A stretch of 64,000 nt of DNA from Geoalkalibacter sp. (GCF_030605225.1 NZ_JAUWAV010000023.1:1-64000); one strand, 5' to 3'. Shown: positions 50,260-58,724, counted from the stretch's first letter. Program-made: numbers and translations. Notes: generated from the letters alone by a model not told the origin.

Positions 50260-50362
50260 GGGGACGCAGATTTTCAGGATCAAGGCGGATTTCTTGTCCC
50301 TCGGTTGGGGGTCATATCCGCCTTGATCCTGCCTTTTCCGCGTTCATCCGCGTCCAAGGTTT
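50260..50362 (+). repeat. Dispersed palindromic repeat, copy B (nrdJ-arfB gap)
   Basis: Related to the element at 4313-4400. A perfect 16-bp inverted repeat, CAGGATCAAGGCGGAT (50275-50290) and ATCCGCCTTGATCCTG (50316-50331), flanks a 25-nt centre containing TGTCCCTC. The right end repeats a TTCATCCGCGTCC unit. The stem would form strongly in RNA. It fills most of the 163-nt gap between nrdJ and arfB; 50210-50259 shows nothing I can name. Confidence 0.85.
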
Positions 50363-50372
50363 GATTGCCTTT

Positions 50373-50792
50373 ATGACTGTGCTGCGTATTTCCAATCAGA
50401 TCGCCATCCCGGGCCACGAAATCGAGATGACCGCGATTCCCGCCCAGGGCGCCGGCGGCCAGAACGTCAACAAGGTGGCCACCGCTATTCACCTGCGCTT
50501 CGACGTCCGCGCCTCTTCCCTGCCCGATGCCGTCAAGGAGCGCCTGCTCGCCCTCAAGGACCAGCGTCTCACCCACGAGGGTGTGATCGTCATCAAGGCG
50601 CAACAGCACCGCACCCAGGAACGCAACCGCGCCGAGGCCCTCAAGCGCCTGCAGCAGCTTATACAAGGCGCCCTGGTTACGGCGCGCAAACGCACACCGA
50701 CCAAACCCACCAAAGGCGCACAGGAGAAGCGGCTGCTGGGCAAAGCACGTCGCGGCGCGGTCAAGAGCCTGCGCGGAAAAATCGAAGACTGA
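50373..50792 (+). CDS. arfB: Peptidyl-tRNA hydrolase ArfB (YaeJ), ribosome rescue
   Basis: 139 residues. Frees stalled ribosomes by hydrolysing peptidyl-tRNA. Motifs: IPGHEIEMTAIPAQGAGGQNVNKVATAIHLRFDV with the catalytic GGQ, then LTHEGVIVIKAQQHRTQERNR, and the basic C-terminal tail (TARKRTPTKPTK…KRLLGKARRGAVKSLRGK) that enters the empty mRNA channel. The ATG at 50373 is used; AAGG lies 13 nt upstream, so translation initiation may be weak. Directly after the palindromic repeat. Confidence 0.95.
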   Translation: MTVLRISNQIAIPGHEIEMTAIPAQGAGGQNVNKVATAIHLRFDVRASSLPDAVKERLLALKDQRLTHEGVIVIKAQQHRTQERNRAEALKRLQQLIQGALVTARKRTPTKPTKGAQEKRLLGKARRGAVKSLRGKIED

Positions 50793-50869
50793 CCCTCGCC
50801 CCTCTGCACAAGCCGCACTTAGAATTAGAATTCCCGATAGCACGGATCGTAATTATCCAGATTTCCAAT

Positions 50870-50898
50870 TTGCCTTTTTTTCTCCCTCTTTCTAGAAT
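50870..50898 (+). promoter_or_regulatory. Sigma-70 promoter candidate for the PhnDCE-like operon
   Basis: TTGCCT (50870-50875), 17-nt spacer made almost only of pyrimidines, TAGAAT (50893-50898). Start of the binding-protein gene is 48 nt downstream, with GAGGGAGAG as ribosome binding site. Confidence 0.6.
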
Positions 50899-50945
50899 CG
50901 CGCTTTTCGCCAACCATCTGATGCGAGGGAGAGAAAAAGAAAAAC

Positions 50946-51863
50946 ATGAAACGAATTCTGACATTGCTGCTGCTCGCCGCCTTGAGCCTCGCGGGCTGCC
51001 AGAAGAGCGAAACCGCTCCGGACGAACCCGTGCAGCCGGCGCAAGCCCAGCGGCCCGCCAAACTGGTCATCACCGCCATCCCCGACGACAATGCCGAGAA
51101 CATGCGCGAGTTTTTCGGCCTGATCGCGCGGCACATTGAAGAGAGCGTCGGCATCCCCTGCGAATACGTGCATGTGGACAACTACGCCGCCAGCGTGACC
51201 GCCCTTGCCACCGGCCAGGCGCACCTGTCCTGGTTCGGCGCGGTGACCACCGCCCAGGCTTACATGCAGATGCGCGACGCCCTGAGCGTGGTGGCCGCGC
51301 GCGACATCGACAAGGAATTCGTCTCCTACTTCATCGCCAACGCCGGGTTGAATCTCGCGCCGGTGGACAACCTGGGCGAGCTGGCGAAATTGGCCGCGGA
51401 ACAAGGCTGGACCTTCACCTTCGGCAGCAAGAGCAGCACTTCGAGTCATCTCATGCCGCGCAGCTTCTTCACCGAGCAGAGCGGCCAGGCGCCGGAGAAG
51501 GTGTTCCGCGCGGTGGCCTACAGCGGCAGCCACGACGTGGTGCTGCAAAAGGTCGCCAACGGCGAGTTTCACCTGGGCGCCCTCGGCCAGCCGCCCTATG
51601 ATCGAGCCGCAGCGGAGATCAAAGCCAAGGCGCCCATCGTCTATACCACCCCCAAGTTCACCAATTACTGTTTCGCGGCGCGCACGGATCTCGGCGCCGA
51701 TCTGATCGGCGAAATCCGCGCGGCGCTGCTGCGCCTGCACGAAACCCCCGAGGGAGAGAAGATTCTCAGCTATCTCAAGGCCAAGAAATTCGTCGAGGCC
51801 GATATCAGCGAGTGGCTGGGCTATGTGCAATTGATCGAATCGGGCGTGGACATCGGCGGGTGA
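50946..51863 (+). CDS. PhnD-like solute-binding lipoprotein of an ABC transporter
   Basis: 305 residues. Lipoprotein signal LTLLLLAALSLAGC (Cys at about residue 18), then a phosphate/phosphonate-type binding fold: KLVITAIPDDNAENMREFFGLIARHIEESVGIPCEYVHVDNYAASVTALATGQAHLSWFGAVTTAQAY, FTFGSKSSTSSHLMPRSFF and YSGSHDVVLQKVANGEFHLGA. Binds the substrate and delivers it to the fused permease downstream. The ligand cannot be told from sequence; PhnD relatives bind phosphonates, phosphite or phosphate. First gene of three; ends in GTGA overlap with the ATPase. Confidence 0.9.
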   Translation: MKRILTLLLLAALSLAGCQKSETAPDEPVQPAQAQRPAKLVITAIPDDNAENMREFFGLIARHIEESVGIPCEYVHVDNYAASVTALATGQAHLSWFGAVTTAQAYMQMRDALSVVAARDIDKEFVSYFIANAGLNLAPVDNLGELAKLAAEQGWTFTFGSKSSTSSHLMPRSFFTEQSGQAPEKVFRAVAYSGSHDVVLQKVANGEFHLGALGQPPYDRAAAEIKAKAPIVYTTPKFTNYCFAARTDLGADLIGEIRAALLRLHETPEGEKILSYLKAKKFVEADISEWLGYVQLIESGVDIGG

Positions 51864-52663
51864 AAGAAGCGGGCGAGGCCGAAATTTTCGCGCTACGCGG
51901 CGTGGGCAAATCCTTCGGCGACACGCCCGTCTTGAAGGATTTGAGTTTTTGCATCGCGGCGGGGGAGCGGTTGGCGGTGATCGGTCCGTCGGGCGCCGGA
52001 AAAACCACGCTCTTTCGGTTGCTCAGCGCCGTGCTCAAGCCCACTACCGGCGAAGTGCGCGCCCTGGGGCAAGACACAAGGCGCTTGCGCGGACGCGCAC
52101 TGCACCGGCTGCGCCGCGACATCGGCGTGCTCTACCAAAACGACAACCTCATCGCGCACCTGCGCGTGGTGCATAACGTGCTGATGGGCAAACTGGGTGA
52201 ATGGAGTCTGGCGCGCGCGCTGCTTTCGCTGCTCTGGCCGCAGGACCTGGCCGGGGCCAAGGCTGCCCTGCAGCAGGTCGAATTGGCGGATAAGCTCTGG
52301 TGCCTGCCCGGCGAACTCTCCGGCGGCCAGCAGCAGCGCGTGGCCATCGCGCGACTCATCGTCCAGCAGCCGCGTGTCATGCTCGCCGATGAGCCGGTCA
52401 GTCAGCTCGACATCCGACTGGGACGTGAAATCATCGAACTGCTCTGCGCCACGGCCAGATCCCTGGGCAGCACTCTGCTTGTCAACCTGCATACCCTCGA
52501 GCTGCTGCACGGCAATTTTGAGCGCGTCATCGCCCTGCGCCAGGGCCAGCTGTTCTGGCAAGGCCCCCCCTCGGCCCTCACCCGTGAGCTCTTGCGCGAG
52601 ATCTACGGCGCCGAATACCGCGCCCTGCACCTCGACGAGGTTCCTCTCGAAGCGGGCGCATGA
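51860..52663 (+). CDS. PhnC-like ABC transporter ATPase
   Basis: 267 residues from a GTG overlapping the upstream stop. Walker A IGPSGAGKTTLFRLLSAVLKP, Q-loop region VLYQNDNLIAHLRVVHNVLMGKLGEW (close to PhnC's typical NVL.G..G), signature [15 protein letters not shown], Walker B VMLADEPVSQLD and switch His in LLVNLHTLELL. Energises the PhnE-like permease. ATGA overlap with the permease gene. Confidence 0.93.
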   Translation: MKEAGEAEIFALRGVGKSFGDTPVLKDLSFCIAAGERLAVIGPSGAGKTTLFRLLSAVLKPTTGEVRALGQDTRRLRGRALHRLRRDIGVLYQNDNLIAHLRVVHNVLMGKLGEWSLARALLSLLWPQDLAGAKAALQQVELADKLWCLPGELSGGQQQRVAIARLIVQQPRVMLADEPVSQLDIRLGREIIELLCATARSLGSTLLVNLHTLELLHGNFERVIALRQGQLFWQGPPSALTRELLREIYGAEYRALHLDEVPLEAGA

Positions 52664-54546
52664 AGTCTTCTTCCCGCGACCTCCAACGCCTGTTCACTCC
52701 TCGTCCCTGGCGTCATTGGGCCATTCTCGCGACGCTGGGTGCCCTGACGGCTGCCGCATTGATGAATGCCGCCTGGGATTTCTCCGCCCTGGCCCACCCC
52801 GAGCAGCGCGCGGCGGCCCTGGCACGCATGCTTTCCTGGGCGCGCACCTTCGCCTCTCCGGAATTCAGCGACGAATTTCTGCGGCACTGCTGGGCGCTCA
52901 CCTTGCAGACCCTCTCGGCCGCGACCCTGGGAACCTCCCTGGCGGTGGCGGCCGGGTTTCTGCTCGCCATGGGCTCGTCCCGCGTCGTGTGCGTGGGGGA
53001 GGAAGACGTCCGGGGCTGGCGGCGCCATGTCGCCCTGCGCAGCCCCGCGGCGGCCTTTTGCGCCCTGTGCCGCCTGGTGCAGGATGTGCTGCGCGCGGTG
53101 CCCGATTTCGTGTGGGCCATCATTCTGGTCGCCATGATCGGCCTGGGGCCCCTGACCGGGGCTCTGGCCCTTGCCCTCAACATCACCGGAATCCTCGCCA
53201 AGGTCTACAGCGAGCTCTGGGACAGCATCGAGGAGCGCGACTACGAGCAGCTGCGCGCCCTTGGCGCGGGACGCCTCAAAACCTTTTTCTACGGTATTCG
53301 CCCCCTGGCCTCGCGCGGCGTGCTGAGCTTCACTCTGATGCGCGCCGAGTGCGCCGTCCGCAACGCGGCGGTGATCGGCGCCGTGGGCGGCGGCGGACTG
53401 GGCGCGGAAATCTGGTACCAGATCCAGTTCGGCGCCTGGGGCAAAGTGACGACCCTCATGCTCTTCACCCTGGCGCTGACCCTGAGCGCCGATCTAGCGA
53501 GCAATTTCCTGCGGCGTCAACTGCGCGACGATCCCAATCATTCGCGTGGCCGGGCGACGCGCGGCGGGGCGCGGCGCGTACTGCCCGCCTACCTCGGCGG
53601 CGGCTTCGCGGCGCTGGTTCTACTCTGGTCCCTGTGGTTCATGGGTTGGGGCGACAACGCGCCGCCCGGACAGCAGAGCCGCAACTACCTGGAACCGGCG
53701 GTGAAGCTCGCGACGGGGGAATCCTGGCGCAACCTGGCGTTTTTCGCGCGGCTGCTGCAACCGGAATTCGACGGCGCCGCCCTGGGCCTGGGTGGCGGGG
53801 AACCAAGCGTTCATCTGTTCGCCGAGTACGGCCCGCTGGAGTTCTGGAAGCCTGCAGCCTGGGCGGCCTGGGATGAGCAACTGGAGAACTGGTTTGTCTG
53901 GCGGGTGGTGAAATCAGCCTCCGTGCCCCTGGCCATGGCGCTCATCGGCACCCTGCTCGGCGTGGCGGGCGCCATTTTCCTGAGCTATCCCCATAGCCTG
54001 GCATTTCAGCTCGAAGCGGCGCGCTTCACCGGAGAGTGCGCCCATCCGCTGGTGCGCGGTTTGCGGATGCTGCACCTGATCGGTGCGCGCCTCACCGGGC
54101 TCATCGCCCGGGGCGTGCCTGAAGTGATGTGGGCCTTTTTGCTCATTGCCTTTTTCGGCCCCGGACTGCTCGCCGGCACCCTGGCCATCGCCATTCACAG
54201 CACCGGCGTGCTGGTGCGGGTGTTCAGCGAAACGGTGGACAACCTTCCCTACCGACGCTTCGAACAGGCCTTTCTCGGTTCGCGCCTGACGTGCTTCGGC
54301 TGCGTCGCGGCGCCCCTGTCCTGGCGCGACTGGATGACCTACAGCTTTTTCCAGTTCGAGAGCAACGTGCGCGCGGGCGTGGTGCTGGGCATCGTCGGCG
54401 TCGGCGGTCTGGGGTTTTTCTTTACCTTCAACTTCGAATGGTTTCGCTTCGAGAAAGCCGCCACCTACCTGCTGATGATCATCGCCCTCACCATTCTCAT
54501 CGACCGTCTGTCGCGTCTGCTGAAAATCTCGCGCATCGCGCGCTGA
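52660..54546 (+). CDS. Double PhnE-like ABC permease (two permease modules fused)
   Basis: 628 residues, about twice a normal PhnE. Each half has a PhnE-type permease with its cytoplasmic coupling region: first half PDFVWAIILVAMIGLGPLTGAL…YEQLRALGAGRLKTFFYGIRP…AAVIGAVGGGGLGAEI, second half PEVMWAFLLIAFFGPGLLAGTL…YRRFEQAFLGSRLTCFGCVAAP…VVLGIVGVGGLGFFF. The halves are joined by a soluble segment of about 110 residues (about 300-410, GQQSRNYLEPAVKLATGESW…). Other bacteria often have separate phnE1 and phnE2. Last gene of the operon; no phosphonate-cleaving gene is nearby. Confidence 0.9.
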   Translation: MKSSSRDLQRLFTPRPWRHWAILATLGALTAAALMNAAWDFSALAHPEQRAAALARMLSWARTFASPEFSDEFLRHCWALTLQTLSAATLGTSLAVAAGFLLAMGSSRVVCVGEEDVRGWRRHVALRSPAAAFCALCRLVQDVLRAVPDFVWAIILVAMIGLGPLTGALALALNITGILAKVYSELWDSIEERDYEQLRALGAGRLKTFFYGIRPLASRGVLSFTLMRAECAVRNAAVIGAVGGGGLGAEIWYQIQFGAWGKVTTLMLFTLALTLSADLASNFLRRQLRDDPNHSRGRATRGGARRVLPAYLGGGFAALVLLWSLWFMGWGDNAPPGQQSRNYLEPAVKLATGESWRNLAFFARLLQPEFDGAALGLGGGEPSVHLFAEYGPLEFWKPAAWAAWDEQLENWFVWRVVKSASVPLAMALIGTLLGVAGAIFLSYPHSLAFQLEAARFTGECAHPLVRGLRMLHLIGARLTGLIARGVPEVMWAFLLIAFFGPGLLAGTLAIAIHSTGVLVRVFSETVDNLPYRRFEQAFLGSRLTCFGCVAAPLSWRDWMTYSFFQFESNVRAGVVLGIVGVGGLGFFFTFNFEWFRFEKAATYLLMIIALTILIDRLSRLLKISRIAR

Positions 54547-54567
54547 CCGGCAAGGCCGCGCCCGTCT

Positions 54568-54597
54568 GCTGGCATCCGCCGGCCCCCGGACTATAAT
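54568..54597 (+). promoter_or_regulatory. Promoter candidate for the dienelactone hydrolase gene
   Basis: A perfect TATAAT (54592-54597) stands in the 126-nt gap after the permease gene, with only a poor -35 (CTGGCA, about 54569-54574, 17 nt upstream). The leader to the ATG would be about 70 nt. Confidence 0.4.
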
Positions 54598-54672
54598 TGA
54601 AATGTCTTTCCCCCAAGGCTTTCCGCGCATGGCCGCATGCGCGGGCGTCCTACGACAACAGGAGAAACCCCC

Positions 54673-55461
54673 ATGAAAAAACTGATGATCATCCTGTGCT
54701 TCGTCCTGGCTTCGGCCACCTTGTCCCAGGCGGCGGTCAAAGGTTATGAAATCAACTATCTGGCCGGCGAGACTCAGCTCAAGGGCTATCTGGCCGTCAA
54801 TGAAAAAATCGAAGGCAAGCGCCCCGGCGTGCTGGTGGTGCACGAATGGTGGGGGCTCAACGACTACGCCCGCGAACGGGCGCGCATGCTGGCGGAGCTT
54901 GGCTACACCGCCCTGGCCGTGGATATGTACGGCGACGGCAAAACGGCCGAGCATCCCGGCGAAGCTGGCCAGTTCGCCGCCGCCGTGAGAAAAAACCTGC
55001 CCCTGGCCAAGGAACGCTTCAGCGCGGCTCTTGAGGTGCTCAAGCAGCAGCCCAGCGTCAACCCCGATCAACTGGCCGCCATCGGCTACTGCTTCGGCGG
55101 CGCGGTGGTGCTGGAGATGGCTCGCGCCGGCCTTGATCTCGACGGCGTGGCGAGTTTTCACGGCAGCCTGACCACCGACAATCCGGCGCAACCGGGCCGG
55201 GTCAAGGCACGCATCATCGTGTTCAACGGCGCCGACGACCCGATGATCAGCGCCGAGGACATCGCCGCCTTCAAGGAGGAAATGCAAGCAGCGGGAGCCG
55301 ATCTGCGCTTCATCAACTACCCCGGCGCGACCCACAGCTTCACCAGCCCCGGAGCCGATGAACTCGGCAGGAAATTCGACCTGCCCCTGGCCTACAACGC
55401 CGAAGCCGATGCCCATTCCTGGCAGGCGCTGCAGGAATTCTTCCGCGAGATCTTTCGCTGA
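54673..55461 (+). CDS. Secreted dienelactone hydrolase family protein
   Basis: 262 residues. Signal peptide (LMIILCFVLASATLSQA) then an alpha/beta hydrolase of the dienelactone hydrolase type: RPGVLVVHEWWGLNDYARERARMLAELGYTALAVDMYGDGK, nucleophile Cys in IGYCFGGAVVLEMAR, catalytic Asp in FNGADDPMIS and His in YPGATHSFTSPGAD. It should hydrolyse a small ester or lactone in the periplasm; the substrate is unknown. CAGGAG precedes the ATG at 54673. Its stop overlaps the next start (TGATG). Confidence 0.9.
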   Translation: MKKLMIILCFVLASATLSQAAVKGYEINYLAGETQLKGYLAVNEKIEGKRPGVLVVHEWWGLNDYARERARMLAELGYTALAVDMYGDGKTAEHPGEAGQFAAAVRKNLPLAKERFSAALEVLKQQPSVNPDQLAAIGYCFGGAVVLEMARAGLDLDGVASFHGSLTTDNPAQPGRVKARIIVFNGADDPMISAEDIAAFKEEMQAAGADLRFINYPGATHSFTSPGADELGRKFDLPLAYNAEADAHSWQALQEFFREIFR

Positions 55462-55655
55462 TGCCTTTTGAACTTTGGCGCCAGGACGATCACGGCAACC
55501 GTTTTCTGGTCGGCGTCTTCGCCGAGCGGCGGCAAGCCGAGGAAAAAATGCGGCACCTCACGCAGGTGCCGCATAAGCAGTCCTATTGGATCGTCCCCTC
55601 GCCCCCTGCATCGCACACCACCGGACCATGTCATGATCAAAGGCGTTCTGATTGA
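55461..55655 (+). CDS. Small conserved-looking protein of unknown function
   Basis: 64 residues: MPFELWRQDDHGNRFLVGVF then AERRQAEEKMRHLTQVPHKQSYWIVP and a Pro/His-rich tail. The first 45 residues look like a small alpha/beta domain in which a charged helix follows a strand pair. The ATG overlaps the hydrolase stop, and its end overlaps the next gene by 23 nt, so it is translationally embedded. No signal peptide. Confidence 0.65.
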   Translation: MPFELWRQDDHGNRFLVGVFAERRQAEEKMRHLTQVPHKQSYWIVPSPPASHTTGPCHDQRRSD

Positions 55656-56388
55656 TTTGAGCGGCACCGTGCATCTCGGCGCGCAGGAAATACCCGGAGC
55701 GGTGGCCGCGGTGCATGAGATCCAGCGCGGCGGCCTGCCGCTGCGTTTTGTCACCAACACCTCGCGCATGCCGCGCCGCATGCTCCAGGAGCTGCTGGAG
55801 CGCCTGGGACTAAAGGTGCCGCCGGAGCTGATTTTCACCGCGCCGCGAGCAGTTTACCGCTATCTGCGGGAGCGGCAACTGCGCCCGTTCCTGCTCATCC
55901 ATCCACGTCTCATGGAAGAATTTTCCGACCTGCCCCAGCACGAACCCAACGCCGTGGTTCTCGGCCTGGCCGAGGAAAAATTCGATTACGCGCACCTCAA
56001 CCAGGCCTTTCATCTGCTGTTGCAGGGAGCGCCGCTGCTCACCATGGGCCGCACCCGTTATTTCGAAGCCGGCGCCGGTCTGCAACTCGATGCCGGTCCC
56101 TTTGTCGCCGCGCTGGAATACGCCGCCGGCATCGAGGCCCAGGTGCTGGGCAAACCCTCCGCGCAATTTTTTCATGCCGCCGTCGCCGAACTGGGCCTTC
56201 AGCCTGACGAGGTGGTGATGATCGGCGATGATGCGGCCTCGGATGTGGGTGGAGCGCTGGCGGCGGGCCTGCGGGCGATTCTCGTGCGAACCGGCAAATA
56301 CCGTCCGGGAGACGAGCAAAGAATCGGGCGCTCCGGTGCGAGAACCGCCCGGGATCTCGCCGAGGCGGCGCGCCTCATTCTCGCCTGA
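55633..56388 (+). CDS. HAD-IIA hydrolase, HDHD2/LHPP-like
   Basis: 251 residues. Subclass IIA haloacid dehalogenase phosphatase: IKGVLIDLSGTVHLGAQEIPGA (motif I as D-L-S-G-T), LRFVTNTSRMPRRMLQELLERLGL (motif II), LGKPSAQFFHAAVAELGL (motif III Lys) and MIGDDAASDVGGALAAGLRAILVRTGKY (motif IV). The D-x-S-G-T form instead of D-x-D-G-T is the mark of the HDHD2/LHPP branch, which includes phosphohistidine/pyrophosphate phosphatases. ATG at 55633; the frame is open upstream but out of family homology. Confidence 0.88.
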   Translation: MIKGVLIDLSGTVHLGAQEIPGAVAAVHEIQRGGLPLRFVTNTSRMPRRMLQELLERLGLKVPPELIFTAPRAVYRYLRERQLRPFLLIHPRLMEEFSDLPQHEPNAVVLGLAEEKFDYAHLNQAFHLLLQGAPLLTMGRTRYFEAGAGLQLDAGPFVAALEYAAGIEAQVLGKPSAQFFHAAVAELGLQPDEVVMIGDDAASDVGGALAAGLRAILVRTGKYRPGDEQRIGRSGARTARDLAEAARLILA

Positions 56389-56410
56389 CGCAAGACAACA
56401 AGCGCGACGA

Positions 56411-57133
56411 CTATTGAATGTGGAGGGGAGCTTCCGGGGGGCCTTCCACGGGTAGCCAGGCGCAGTTTGTCCAGCTGTAGTGCTCGCGGGGGCGAAAGTG
56501 ATCCTTGTAGCCCATGCGGCTGCAACCGGGCACGTAATAGCCGAGGTAATAATAGGAGAGGCCGAGACGGCGGGCGTGCTCGATTTCGTGGAGGGCGCCG
56601 AGGGTTCCGGGATGCAGGTGCGCGAAGGCGGGATCGTAGAAGAAATAGACGCTGTTGAGGCAATCGCTGCCGAGATCGAGGAAGCCGGCGCCGATGAGTT
56701 CCTTTTGGTAATAAAGTTCGGTCTGCAAGGCCGGGCAGGACGGGACGTAAAAGTTGTAGAAAAAATCCTCGGGATCGCTGCTCTGCCCAAAGCGGCCCTC
56801 GGAATGTCGGCGGTAGAGTTCGTAGATCTGCTCGGTCATGGTCAGCGGACCGAAACGTACCTCGACGTCCTGGGCTTTTTTCAGGATTCGGCGTTGGCTG
56901 CGGCTCGGGGAAAAATCCGGCACCCGCACGCGCAGGGGCACGCAGTTGCGGCACTGAGGACATTCGGGACGAAAAAAATACAGGCCGAATTTACGCCAGC
57001 CTTCCGCCAGCAGCAGCGACATTTCCCGCTCATCGACCCGACCGGCCAGAAAATAGCAGTAGCGCTTGCGCTGATCGGCCAGATAAGGGCAATCCGTCAA
57101 CTCTTCGATCTGAGCTTGCTGGAAGATATGCAT
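56411..57133 (-). CDS. bpt: Aspartate/glutamate leucyltransferase (ATE/Bpt family)
   Basis: 240 residues. Adds leucine to N-terminal Asp or Glu to mark proteins for ClpAP in the N-degron pathway. Signature: CPYLADQRKRYCYFLAGRVDEREMSLLLAEGWRKFGLYFFRPECPQCRNCVPLRVRV (CxxC and conserved aromatic cluster), then RRHSEGRFGQSSDPEDFFYNFY and YYLGYYVPGCSRMGYKDHFRP. The ATG at 57133 starts MHIFQQAQIEEL; it has no strong ribosome binding site. Divergent from the NUDIX gene. Confidence 0.92.
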   Translation of the reverse strand: MHIFQQAQIEELTDCPYLADQRKRYCYFLAGRVDEREMSLLLAEGWRKFGLYFFRPECPQCRNCVPLRVRVPDFSPSRSQRRILKKAQDVEVRFGPLTMTEQIYELYRRHSEGRFGQSSDPEDFFYNFYVPSCPALQTELYYQKELIGAGFLDLGSDCLNSVYFFYDPAFAHLHPGTLGALHEIEHARRLGLSYYYLGYYVPGCSRMGYKDHFRPREHYSWTNCAWLPVEGPPEAPLHIQ

Positions 57134-57171
57134 GCTTGCAAATGGCCCCCCGGTTTGCGATAGTCGAGAGC

Positions 57172-57825
57172 ATGTCACAACTCGGTTTCGCGGTCAATCA
57201 GGCAACCAGCGTATACGCCATGCATTCCTTCGACGACATTTTTCTCCGGCTCAATGATCGCCCGGCGCGCCTTCTTAAAGACCGGATCCGGACGCGCTCG
57301 GCCGTCGCCATGCTCCTTGGCGCGAGCGAAGCGGGCGTTGAGATGCTCTTCATCAAGCGCGCGCCCCGAACGGGCGATCCCTGGTCGGGAGATCTGGCGT
57401 TTCCCGGGGGACGGATCGAAGCATTCGACAATGGTCCACGGGCGGCGGCGGAGCGCGAAACACGGGAGGAAATCGGCCTTGATCTCGAATCTGCCCGGTA
57501 TCTAGGCCGGCTTGACGACATCGCGGGCGCGCATTTGCCCGTCGTGGTTTCCTGCTTTGTCTACGGCCTTGTCCCACCCTTCACCCTGAATCTGAGCGAT
57601 GAGGTCGCCCAGACTTTCTGGACGCCACTCGCGACTCTCCGTGACCAGCGCCGCCACGGGCCGGCCTTGGTGCATTTCAACGGCAGCGCCCTGACCCGCC
57701 CCGCCATCGACCTGCTCGGGCCGGGCCACAAGGTTTTGTGGGGCATCACCTATCGGCTGGTGATGGCCTTTCTCGCTCGGCTCGGCGGGGAAAACCCTCT
57801 GCTTCCGCCTTGCCGCAACGACTAG
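57172..57825 (+). CDS. NUDIX hydrolase, CoA pyrophosphatase-like
   Basis: About 217 residues. NUDIX signature RETREEIGLD in the GGRIEAFDNGPRAAAERETREEIGLD segment. The upstream FIKRAPRTGDPWSGDLAFPGG matches the CoA pyrophosphatase (NudL-type) group, which cleaves CoA or related dinucleotides. Two starts are possible: the ATG at 57172 with GAGAG upstream, or the ATG at 57220, where homology begins (MHSFDDIFLRL). I give the first. Followed after 4 nt by the YkgJ-family gene. Confidence 0.85.
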   Translation: MSQLGFAVNQATSVYAMHSFDDIFLRLNDRPARLLKDRIRTRSAVAMLLGASEAGVEMLFIKRAPRTGDPWSGDLAFPGGRIEAFDNGPRAAAERETREEIGLDLESARYLGRLDDIAGAHLPVVVSCFVYGLVPPFTLNLSDEVAQTFWTPLATLRDQRRHGPALVHFNGSALTRPAIDLLGPGHKVLWGITYRLVMAFLARLGGENPLLPPCRND

Positions 57826-57829
57826 AAGG

Positions 57830-58102
57830 ATGGACGCCTTGACCGACGATCAATGGGAAAATTTGTGCCGACGCTGCGGACAGTGCTGTTTTGAAAAATG
57901 GATCGACGGCACTCGCATCACCTACACCCGCATCGCCTGTCGTCATCTTGACGTGCACAGCCGCGAATGTCGGGTTTACGACAAACGCTTTACGGTCGGC
58001 GAAGGCTGTTTACGGCTCACGCCGGAACTGGTGGCCGCGATCCAATGGCTTCCCGAGGACTGCGGCTATGTCGTGCATGTCAGAAATCGTCATAGACCGT
58101 GA
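57830..58102 (+). CDS. YkgJ/YcgN-type cysteine cluster protein
   Basis: 90 residues. Cysteine pattern CRRCGQCCF near residue 13, then IACRHLD, ECRVYDKRF, GEGCLRL and PEDCGYV, as in the CxxCxxCC zinc/iron-cluster family (YkgJ/UPF0153). Likely metal-binding and cytoplasmic; function unknown. Shorter than many relatives but with the full set of cysteines. Starts 4 nt after the NUDIX gene and likely co-transcribed. Confidence 0.85.
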   Translation: MDALTDDQWENLCRRCGQCCFEKWIDGTRITYTRIACRHLDVHSRECRVYDKRFTVGEGCLRLTPELVAAIQWLPEDCGYVVHVRNRHRP

Positions 58103-58300
58103 CAATAATTGCCGAATAACCGCTTCCTTCGCCCTTTCACCGACAACAAACGCCCGCCCGCTTTCCTGATTTCAAAACCCCGAGTTCATAAATTTTATCT
58201 AATTCCAGGACGTTGGAAAGATTCCAGGTTCAATGATCTTTTTTTAACTTTTCTGGCATTTCGCTTGCATTTTCCTCAAGGCAAGAACCTCGACGCTTTT

Positions 58301-58340
58301 TGCCCCGGCGCTCCCTCCTCCTGAGCCTGGGGCTTTTTTT
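58301..58340 (+). terminator. Intrinsic terminator after the NUDIX-YkgJ unit
   Basis: GCCCCGG (58301-58307) pairs with CCTGGGGC (58325-58332, one G-U pair), followed by TTTTTTT. Between the YkgJ stop and this hairpin (58103-58300) lies an AT-rich stretch in which I see no gene; a 71-codon open frame there has no ribosome binding site. Confidence 0.7.
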
Positions 58341-58362
58341 CTTTAAGCGACAGCCGGCAGCC

Positions 58363-58393
58363 CTTGACAGCTTAAGCCTTTCCAAACTAAAGT
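58363..58393 (+). promoter_or_regulatory. Promoter candidate with long spacer before the Cys/His-rich gene
   Basis: A perfect TTGACA (58363-58368) is followed by ACTAAA at 17 nt, or by the better TAAAGT (58388-58393) at 19 nt. A 19-nt spacer is typical of promoters remodelled by MerR-type metal regulators. I see no convincing dyad for such a regulator, so this is a suggestion only. Confidence 0.5.
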
Positions 58394-58400
58394 TTAACCC

Positions 58401-58724
58401 ATGTGGTATGGATTTCGAAAAATCCTCGGCTTGTCCTTGCTGTTCTTCCTGATCCTTGCCGTGAGTACGCCCCTCGTGACCAGCGCGGCGGCTGGAGGAA
58501 TCAAGGAAAGCGCCTGCTGTGCTCACGAGTCCGGCGGCGACGACCCTGATGTCGCTGACCAGGGGCACGACTGCCCCTTCTGCAGTGTTCTGTCCTTTGA
58601 TCTCACCGCGCCCGTGACCTTATGCATTCTGGTGGCCGAATCGCGCACTCCTAGCATTACCCCTGCAACTGCCGTCCCTGCCCAGTATCCGCGCAACATC
58701 GACTGGCCGCCCGAACCGGCCTGA
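58401..58724 (+). CDS. Small secreted Cys/His-rich protein, possible metal binder
   Basis: 107 residues. N-terminal hydrophobic signal (ILGLSLLFFLILAVSTPLVTSAAA), then ESACCAHESGGDDPDVADQGHDCPFCSVL with four Cys, two His and a run of Asp, and a Pro-rich tail. The HxCPxC pattern resembles short DUF2946-type secreted proteins linked to copper, but the family call is weak. Its own promoter and the ABC exporter downstream suggest a metal- or stress-related unit. Confidence 0.65.
   Translation: MWYGFRKILGLSLLFFLILAVSTPLVTSAAAGGIKESACCAHESGGDDPDVADQGHDCPFCSVLSFDLTAPVTLCILVAESRTPSITPATAVPAQYPRNIDWPPEPA

Noticed and set aside
58109-58324. 71-codon frame before the Cys/His-rich gene
   Set aside because: No ribosome binding site; it runs into the terminator stem and shows no family feature.
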